Of a stretch of DNA of 64,000 bases, positions 56,307-64,000 are shown one piece after another (position 1 is the stretch's first letter; each line of letters begins with the position of its first letter). The stretch comes from Venturia oleaginea (lineage: Eukaryota > Ascomycota > Dothideomycetes > Venturiales > Venturiaceae), in NCBI GenBank assembly GCA_013176395.1, contig JABMLP010000003.1:62001-126000 (forward strand), read 5' to 3'. Under the pieces are notes generated by a model that searched no databases, had not been told where the DNA came from, and saw only the letters and a list, made by a program, of their open reading frames with translations. The position numbers were made by a program, and so were the translations under genes.

Positions 56307-59300
56307 GTCCGCGCAATGAATCCGGTGAGATCCATCAGGCGCGCCATCCTATTCAAATGGCTGGTCCGGAGTACTACCACGGGATCTGGGTCCAGCATCA
56401 TACGGCAGCCGTTCGCATCCAGCAGGTCCGTCGTCACGGAGCATTTTTCGATCTACAGTTGTCTTGTTCCTGCTTTTGCACGAGCTTTTCTTAGTTGATG
56501 GGTTTCATTGCGACCCTTGGCAAAATAATTCGTTGGATGAGAGGCTCCAATTTTGAACACACCAATGCATTCTTCGCTTAAGCGAACTGCAGCTCTCAGC
56601 AAGCAACGACACCACAATCAACTCACGGTCAGCGCCAGCCAAAACTTGCTTTATGGCCGGTCTACCAGTATTGCTCTCCACAAACGTATCAGCTACTATA
56701 TGACCACCCGCCACAATATCTCACTCCAGGGGAGCTCCTTACCAACCTTGTCTGCCACAGCATACACGTGGCGGTTCACCTGTGGCCTTGCACAATGATA
56801 CGAAAGGAAAGTCTCACATGACGCCTGGCCTGTGAACAGAGCTGAATGGAGGACCTTCCCTAGGACCCCACTCACACTTCTATTCACCTTGGCAACGTGC
56901 AGTGACTCTAAACGGCAATGCCGTTATTCATTTCGCATCGATTTCGCTTGCGGATGGAAGGCTCGAATCAAGGACATGCTACCGTGAGCATAGCTTGTCT
57001 GAGCCACTTTGTCTTGTCATCTTTATCAGTATGGGCTGCCTGGCCAATGAAAAATATTGGAATCGTTGCTACGGCTTTGCTGTTACTGGTTGAAGGAGCT
57101 GTTACAACATGCACAGCCTCATCGATCACGGAATCGAACCAAGTTGGAGTCACCCACCACCCTTCTTCATGATTCCAACCTTTTGGGAAGGATCCATTTC
57201 CGTCCCTGGCCAACAAGGGATTGCTGCTCGCTAGCTTGAGCGCCCGAGGCCCTACCTATCAGGGTCCCTCGATCTCCACTTCTTTTCTTACTGTTGGGGC
57301 AGGAGATCGCGTTCGCTGGCTGACTCGTTTGAAATGCAGGATTTACAAGGACAAATATGGGGGACCGATGAAATCGAAGTGAAACGGGTAATTGTCTATG
57401 TATTTTTCGGTCAGACCACTATGGGAAAGTGGGGATTGGCTGGTTTTCGGTGGGACTTTTCGGATCGACCATCTGCTATATGACTATTTTTTCTTCTTTT
57501 TTTTTCTGGTTTGAGCGGTTTGTACGCACGTGGGTATTTTTTCGCGTATTTTTTTGGGATCAGGTGTACGGGGGATCTGCTTGGATGAGGATGGGATGTG
57601 GCGGTTACTACCGACCCGACCCCACTTGTTGGAGGGACGCGTTCGTGAGTCAGATGTTACTCTGTCTTGCCCCAGTGCCCTGTCTGTGAATATGTACTTG
57701 GTTGCTGGGTGGGTGATAACAAATCGTTCGCTGTTCGTTTTTGGACTGGGATTTATCTTCTCTCGGGAAAATCGTGAGGGGGCATTTTTGTAAGGCGGAT
57801 TGGAAGGAAGGGACGATTGACGGGTGATGTTTTCGGGTTTGTGGGATTAGTTTGAATTTGTCAAAAAATAAAAATTCGCAAGGCTTTTTTTTTGTACGGG
57901 TGTGGTTTACAATTGTATTTTTGAAGTTTATTGGCGAATGGAGAGGTGATTGAGATGAGCACTTTTTTATTTCAACTGTCTTATCTTGCGGGAGTGTACG
58001 GTACTACCAGAAACTCTGTATTGTCCTTTCGATTCGATGGTGGGCAAGGGCTTTTTTTTCTTTGTCGACGGGGTAGAGTTTCTGAAAGGACTCTCGTGTG
58101 GTCTATCCATCCACCTTCCTTCCTTCAATGAGACGACTTACTTTTGCATCCTCTCCCATGCTCTCATCCCAGGAGGTATTTCACCCGGACAGACAGGCAC
58201 CAAACCTCCCTCTACGAAATCAAACCGACGGCATGAAAAATCCTCCAGTGGATGACTATCTTGTTGTGACTTGTGACTCCTCCTTTCCATCCATCATCTA
58301 TCGATCTATCGTACATCCCCCCCTCCAGACAAAAAAAGAATCCATGTCCTCAGATCCCCGGCCCGCAGTTACGCGATCGCGATCTCGGTGTAACTCCCGC
58401 ATCCAACCAATGTGGATCTACGCGGGCGGACGGGAGGAAGGGAGGAAAGGAACCGGACTGCAGAGGGCAGAGTGCAGAGTGCAGATGGAAAGACGGTGTA
58501 TGTACACTGTATAGATACATCCCTTGTATGTACCACGACCACGACGACCACGAGCTTAGTTTCTTTAGCCGCCCGGGTACGTATGCATGGATAAGGATAA
58601 GGATGAGAGGAAGGATCATGATTCGGGAATTACAGATATCAGAGGGAAGATTTTTTTTTCTCTCCTTGTTTATGGAGAAGGTTGTAGACCGTTTGTTTCA
58701 TTGTTAGGATGTTGGGGTACTATTTACAGGTTTTTTGGTGGTGAGGAGGAGCGGTCAGAGAGACGGTCTGGTTTAGAACGGGGGATAACCGAGGGCTTTG
58801 TGGGGCTTTGGGAATTCCTCTTGTCCGTCACCCTCCATCATTGTACATGTGCTTGTTGTCTCGAGACGAGCGGTATTGCCGCGACGACAGAGATGGGAAA
58901 ATTCCATCGTGATAACGCGTGGTTGAGTGTGAGGCATCGAATGAGTCGTAATTGCTTCCATCTCTTGACCCAAGGAAATCAAACAAACAAACGAACGAAC
59001 AATGGTATCCAGCTTTGTGTATGGTGTGTAGATACATTATGCAATATCCCCCCTCCAACAAAGGTAGAAACAAAAGTTGCCTTCTCCAAAACAAGAGAGA
59101 ATCCCGAAAAAGTGTAATACCACAACAGACAAAGTGAAGAGATGGCTTGCTGGTAAGCCGACTACATCGAAAATCCGCTATGACAAAGGAAAAATTTGGA
59201 GTTCCGCGATGGGAAAGGTCGGTAGACGCAAATAAAGTGCAACAGCAACAGAGGAAATGAAAAGTGTGTCCTGCCGCCCAAAGTTATTCCGAAATGCTGT

Positions 59301-59697
59301 CATGAATATCCAACAGTTTGTGCACATGATACCTCCTCTTGTGCCCGTGGGTATCGTTTCTGTCGTTATCGTGTTCCCCACATCCCAGAACCAAGAGCAA
59401 TGAAATTGTTTACCAGAGAAACCCCATCGCAATGCAAGTTTGTGAAGATGGAAGAAGTAGAGAAAGATCAAGAATGCCCAAATCGCTCGCTATCACTCGC
59501 TAGATACTGCCAAATTTGAGGAAATACAAAAGAAAAGCAAACAAACACGCTGTAAGCACTAGATACAAATTGGTATTGGCCGTTCATTTCTGCTCATCAT
59601 TGATGTCTTTCCTCTCGTTCTGTCGTTGATCGTGATCATGATGGTTGCTGAAATGAGGACAAATCACTGGCAAATGAAAACTGACAAGGAAATTCAT
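56307..59697. other. Long gene-free stretch (3.4 kb)
   Basis: No coding gene supported on either strand. Several T runs (near 57,495, 57,880, 58,049 and 58,652) and a G/T-rich plus strand from about 57,400 to 58,800 mark it. The segment just below 59,697 should be the 3' untranslated end of the bZIP gene. Open frames here are short and their compositions follow the base bias. Confidence 0.55.
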
Positions 59698-61706
59698 TTA
59701 GTCGTCGCTGCCACCACCTCCTCCGCCAGAAGAGACACTCGCGTCCACGATCTGCTTGAATTGCTGAACGATGTCCGTCGGAATGCGGTCCCAGAGTAAG
59801 CTCCGTGTGTAGACGTTTGATGTGGATTCGCCCTTGGCATCGTCGCGCATGGCTTTCAGAGTATCCGCGAGATTGCGACGGTGGCTGCAAGTGCTGGTGC
59901 TTGGCGTGTTGGCTTCGTCATCGCTCGAGCTGCTATACGACGGTCGCTTGAAGTCCTGAGTGAGGCTATCGTACTGGCTGACGGACATGGAGAAAGCAGC
60001 ATCAGCTTCTTGAGCCTTACTTGGCGTGATGAGTCTGCTGTGGACGGTGCCGAGTCGGTGATTTCGTGAAGTCGTTTCGGACATGTGAAAGGGTAGTTGT
60101 CGAGCAGTGCCTGATGGTGATGGGTTGCTCGAACCAGAGAAGGCTTGTAATGGATCGGAGACACCTGCGTCTTTCATGACACTTTCGAGGACGACAGCAG
60201 AAGCAGCACGGACGTCGTCAGACATGGTGGGCATAGTGGGCATGGACGATCCAGAGGCCTTGCTAGCAACCCAGGCTCCACATAAGAGTAGGAGCATGAG
60301 CAAACCGGAGGCGGCAGGTTGCTCTTCGTCGAGGAGAGCATCCTTTTTCTTTGGTGCCAGTGTCAGTGCGGTCTCTTGTGGCTTCTGGTCGGTATGCTCG
60401 GTTTCCATGACATAGTCGTTGACAAGGAAGTCCCAATCGTTGGGGTGCATGTTGAGCCCGTTCATCTCGTTGGCGAAGTCGCTGTACTCGCCAGAGCTTG
60501 GCCGCTCTGGCATGGCATTGGCAGCAATCTCGAGTTGCTCGGTGAGGACAGCAATCTTGGCGCGGAGGTCACCAGTTTCGTTGGTATGTCTCTCGAGCAT
60601 CATCACCTTCTCCTCGGTCAAATCTTGGATCTGTTCTTGAAACTGTACCCGCTCGAGGATGAGCTGCTCTTTCTCGTGTAGATGGTGGTCATTCTGCACA
60701 TGGAGCTTCTGGATCTCATCCTCAAGCAGGGAGATTTGGCTCGTCCATTTCTTGTTCTCCTCCTCGAGCTCTTCGGCCCTTTGCTTTTTGCGTTGCCGGG
60801 AATCGAGACTGTGGAGAGGTTAGCAAGGGGATCTAATGAACCAAAACAGTAGACGAGGTTGGCCAGTGGAGAACCAAAACCAAAATCGTCCGGGAGGGTG
60901 GAGTCATACGCGGCCTGTCTGTTTCTTAGCAGACGTTTCTGTTGTTTGAGCTCCTTGATCTCGTCATCGTTGGTAGAACTGGCGATCAATTGGTCGACGG
61001 TCTCCAGAGTCCGCTCGGGTGGTATGTTGAACTTGGCATTCTTCTTCCTGATGCCACCGTCTCTTCGAGGGAATGGAGAGTACGGTCGAGGAGGAGAGTT
61101 TTGGCGCATGCGCTTTGGATAAGGTCGAGAGTCTGCTTGTTCAGCCATCGCCATCCAGTCCTTGCCAGTATGCGGTGACGTCGGCATTGACACAGGAGTC
61201 GTGACTGGAGGGAACACTGATTGGGGTCGTACACCGCCGAAAGCAGCGACTGCTGGTGCGGCATGGGGGAAACCTGATGAGTGAGATGGGTCGAAATCAG
61301 CCGTGAATGGCTCGTAAACGGCTGGGCCAACGGGCGGCCGTGAGTCTGCGTGGTGGTCGAACATGCCCGGCCATTGCGGGTTGTGTTGGCCAAAGGCGGA
61401 GGGCTCTTGCTGCAAGAACGGGTTGTTGTTGTGAAAGGGGTTGGCGGATTGGAAATGTGATTGGGGTCGTTCAGTCATGGTGGCGGTGGTGTAGTGATCT
61501 TCCCATACGGTACTTTGGGGAGAGAATACAGCAGCAGTGTTATTGGCAAAAGAGTCCCTCCGATCATCGGTGGGCGTTGGCGAGATCATATCGTTTTCCA
61601 GGAGCAGGTCGTCAGAGATGTCTTGGTCGTCAAAGTGCGAAAAGTTCGAAGGCTTCCGGTCGATTGAAAGTTGTGAGGAGGGGTGTTGGAAGTCTGGAAA
61701 AGCCAT
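59698..61706 (-). CDS. bZIP transcription factor with a hydrophobic segment
   Basis: Nuclear bZIP DNA-binding protein; target genes unknown. Two exons (61,706-60,910 and 60,808-59,698) give 635 residues in phase, with the intron inside the basic region (RNRQAA|LDSRQRKK). Ahead of it lies KFNIPPERTLETVDQLIASSTNDDEIKE, a block seen in a fungal bZIP group. The basic region is KQQKRLLRNRQAALDSRQRKK. A long leucine zipper/coiled coil runs from EELEEENKKW to VLTEQLEIAA. The N-terminal half is Pro/Asn/Phe-rich and disordered. A strongly hydrophobic stretch, SGLLMLLLLCGAWVAS, near residue 435 could be a membrane anchor or a buried helix. The C-terminus ends in an SSGGGGGGSDD tail. FlbB-like identity was considered but is not asserted. 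Confidence 0.87.
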
Positions 61707-62086
61707 GTTTTTGGACGTCTGCAGAGGTAACCAAAGTGGAGTGGGTAATATAGCGGTGAGAACTACTAAACGGGCTTCTTCGCCAATACCTGCCTGTGCC
61801 GCTGGGGAAGCAAACGGATTCTGCCGGGGGGGCTATAGCAGCGTTGACTAAGCCTCGGCCTCGTATGGAAAGCTGCGGTCGGATGAGCGCGCGCCTTTTG
61901 GATGGGCAGGTAAATCGGCAGCGATGATGGTTCGGTGAAGTGAGGTGAGAGATGAAGAGAGGCGACGTCGATGAGGCAGCGGGATGCTTGCTTGTTTTTA
62001 ATCAGACGCTGAGGGAGAGCGTGCTCCAGGTGCGGGTGGGGGCCAGACACTGCTGCATGGATGCTTGCTCTGGAGGGGGGGTGGGA

Positions 62087-62166
62087 CACTATCCGGGTGC
62101 AGTAGGGAGCCTATCCGGAGGGCAGTAGGGAGCCTATCCCGAGAGCAGTACAGAGCAGTACAGAGC
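62087..62166. repeat. Small tandem array (about 23 bp, then 11 bp period)
   Basis: GCAGTAGGGAGCCTATCC occurs twice at a 23-24 bp spacing, preceded by a partial ACTATCCGGGT copy. It is followed by GCAGTACAGA twice at 11 bp. This looks like replication slippage in the sequence upstream of the bZIP gene. Confidence 0.75.
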
Positions 62167-62578
62167 ATCCCACGGGACTGCTTTGGATGCATGCCATGCC
62201 ATGCCGTAGCCCATCTGAGGCGCCGAATGGTATGCATGGCAGGCTTTTAGTTGGGTACCAATGCAGGCCCTGGCCGTCGGAATCACACATGTCCAACCCT
62301 TCTGCAAACGAGCAGCCGACGTTTGACAGATGGGTGGTATGGACGGCTTGCGCGAGAGAATAGCAGTACGACGAGTAATGGCGCGTACTCCCGACGGCTT
62401 CGGCTCGTGCCATGGCATCGACGAGCCAATGAGCTTCCACCATGCCATAGCATCTACGAGCCAGTCACTCCCACCACCCCTACCTGCTTGCCAGTGCTTG
62501 CCTTGTGCCACCAGATGGCTTGGTAATTCCGTCCCGGTGAATAGTTCCCAATCCTGTGTTTGGCCGCGCATAGCGCTC

Positions 62579-62620
62579 GAATATAAGACAGGCTGCGAAT
62601 ATAAGACAGGCTGCGAATGT
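62579..62620. repeat. Direct repeat, 18 bp period
   Basis: GAATATAAGACAGGCTGC is repeated twice without a gap, followed by a diverged start of a third copy (GAATGTGAGA). Confidence 0.8.
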
Positions 62621-63818
62621 GAGAATGGCTGAGGGCAGCGATCGACGGCCCGCTCTTGTTTCATACAGCACGCATCAGGCCATGTCTAAACCGAAGCGGA
62701 AACCCCCCCTGGCTGTCCTTTCCAGAAGTGAGTCCGTCCGGCTGGGATGGCTCGGCCTTTCACGACTGCTTGGCCTTGCAAACCAGCTTGTGCCAGTGTG
62801 CGGAGGTGGAAATGGTCCGCTCATGAGTCGGTTCAACGACTCACCCCAGCATTGCAAACTCGTAAACTCGCAATACCGCCCGCAACAATGGCTGGTGCTT
62901 GTTATCATCCTCATGAGACCACCAAAGAACGAGCGAGAAAGGCCAAAAAGTGAAGCATGTGGCAGGCAGGGTACGGCCCGCGCATATCCAAAAAGGAAGT
63001 ACTAAGCCTCCAAATACTCGTGCCCAATTCCGGCCTTTGCCTTCTGAGGCGAGGCTACTCTACTCACCATTCCTTCTTACATTTTGACGTGTATCGTCCT
63101 GCAACTGGTGTTTTGTGTTGACTGACGGATTGGCTGAGATATTTCCGTCGTCTGGAGAAGAGAGCCGTGCTGCGTTCACGTTCTAGGGTACCGATTACCG
63201 ATGCAGAGAATTGGCCGTCGGAGAACCAGAGATGGGACTCATGGTTTGTAAGTTGATCAATCCGCCTCATCTATCCAACCTTCCCTCTCTCCCGTGCCTT
63301 GTCCTATGTACGAGCAATCAAAGAATAGCCGCGAAGCGATCGTCAGCTCGAAACGGAAAGTGCTCGCCCCAGATGAGAGGACGTCTGATCGCCTTGTCGT
63401 AAATGGCCTCTCACGATATTCACAGTTATCTTTGATTAAATTTCCCCTCGGTCTGTCCACCGGAATTCTTAACTATAGGTCGGGGTCGCCTATAGGACGA
63501 GAATAAATCCATATCGAAACGAGTAAACACTTTCTGATTCTCCGATCCCCACATCAGGCTTCCACATTTTTCACTCGGTGAATGGCTGAGATACATAATC
63601 CTCATCCGCTAATGACACCATATCCAACGCCCCTCCACAAAATACGCGTGTCCTCAGGCGCCTTCGACGTTCCCAGAAGTGCCTCAAACCAACCTCTCGG
63701 TTCGGCAAGTCGGAAAACGGGATCGCGATGTTCATCTTCAGCCTCCGCAAGTTTCAACGACGCCGAAGAATGACAAAAACATCAACAAACATTTTTATCC
63801 GAGAACGCCTCCTTCATC

Positions 63819-64000
63819 ATGGCTTTTTGTTCAGCACAGGATGCTCCCAGAAACCGGGTTTCCGAGCTTCGTACCCTAGCACCCAACAGGGACATGCCCG
63901 CGAAGGGGAGGTATATGACCACCCAATTCCAGGATCAGGTACCTGGGCTGAAATCTACCAAGCATCGCCTCGAGTTGCTGCCGGAAGATCTGCGTGCGTC
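63819..64000 (+). CDS. Possible start of an unrecognised gene, cut by window end
   Basis: An open frame of 60 codons from the ATG at 63,819 runs to the window end without a stop. The leader before it is A/C-rich (ACAAAAACATCAACAAAC), as in many fungal 5' leaders. The peptide (MAFCSAQDAPRNRVSELRTL, later KHRLELLPEDLRAS) matches no family I recognise. It could equally be chance, since other open frames overlap it. Confidence 0.25.
   Translation, partial: MAFCSAQDAPRNRVSELRTLAPNRDMPAKGRYMTTQFQDQVPGLKSTKHRLELLPEDLRA

Larger units (their letters stand above)
61707..63818. other. Gene-poor region with short tandem repeats
   Basis: The first 250 bp are the bZIP promoter. From 61,900 on, no gene is supported. 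Two small tandem arrays lie at about 62,087-62,166 and 62,579-62,620. CATGCCATGCCATGCC-type runs near 62,190 and CATCGACGAGCCA/CATCTACGAGCCA near 62,415-62,465 add low-level repetition. The many overlapping open frames reflect the even base composition. Confidence 0.5.

Noticed and set aside
57110..57160. Possible tRNA T-arm-like GGTTCGATTCC on the minus strand
   Set aside because: No pairing T-stem, anticodon arm or acceptor stem could be drawn around it.
61998..62664. Several overlapping 80-176 codon frames upstream of the bZIP gene
   Set aside because: They overlap on all frames in a repeat-bearing stretch and share no domain. The repetition comes from DNA repeats.
1..64000. CRISPR arrays, bacterial operons or a secondary-metabolite cluster
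   Set aside because: The genes are spliced eukaryotic housekeeping genes. There is no polyketide synthase, NRPS or terpene synthase, and no regularly spaced repeat array.

Overview
The window is nuclear DNA of a filamentous ascomycete (Pezizomycotina). Genes carry short introns (about 47 to 110 nt, GT..AG, often with a CTAAC or CTGAC-like branch site). Products include an Msb1/Mug8-domain protein and a fungal-type PRMT3, next to Ty3/gypsy and Fot1/pogo transposons typical of such fungi. The protein set looks like Leotiomycetes, but that placement is an impression and was not tested.

Positions 1-14,100 are almost entirely mobile DNA. First comes the 3' part of a Ty3/gypsy element with an open pol, ending in integrase plus chromodomain and a short LTR. 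Directly beside it lies an unusual 8.6 kb composite (about 3,728-12,346). It has two inverted arms of about 1.65-1.86 kb, each ending inward in a 191 bp LTR-like sequence, around a decayed second Ty3 element on the minus strand that is cut off in its integrase. The arms hold about 353 bp tandem repeats. The left arm alone has a 168 bp solo LTR with a perfect 5 bp target duplication, and the right arm preserves the empty site. Relic, partly AT-rich DNA follows.

Positions 14,700-21,530 hold an unrecognised coiled-coil protein gene, a short-chain dehydrogenase/reductase, and two Fot1/pogo elements that abut and share one TA. Positions 21,728-29,623 hold the tRNA m5C methyltransferase gene (TRM4/NSUN2 type) and an Msb1/Mug8-domain polarity gene. 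A third, internally deleted pogo element lies at 31,631-32,745.

Positions 33,000-48,640 are dense housekeeping DNA. In order: a CorA-like two-TM protein gene with an apparent 1 nt frameshift, a CAX-type cation/proton antiporter, ribosome biogenesis factor NSA2 (nine exons, two of them 14 and 20 nt), PRMT3, the RAVE subunit RAV1, COP9 signalosome subunit 4, and the TFIIF beta subunit. The last two are divergent across about 255 bp.

Positions 48,640-64,000 are looser. They hold a broken kinase-like gene, mitochondrial ribosomal protein bL21m, a CCCH zinc-finger protein, a Sel1-repeat protein, a 3.4 kb gene-free stretch, and a bZIP factor with a hydrophobic segment. A repeat-bearing gene-poor region leads to an unrecognised open frame running off the end. 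The genes are not a pathway cluster: they are independent core genes covering translation, ribosome assembly, vacuolar/V-ATPase function, transcription and polarity, interrupted by transposons. Splice sites were chosen by reading frame and family alignment from memory. No database search was possible.
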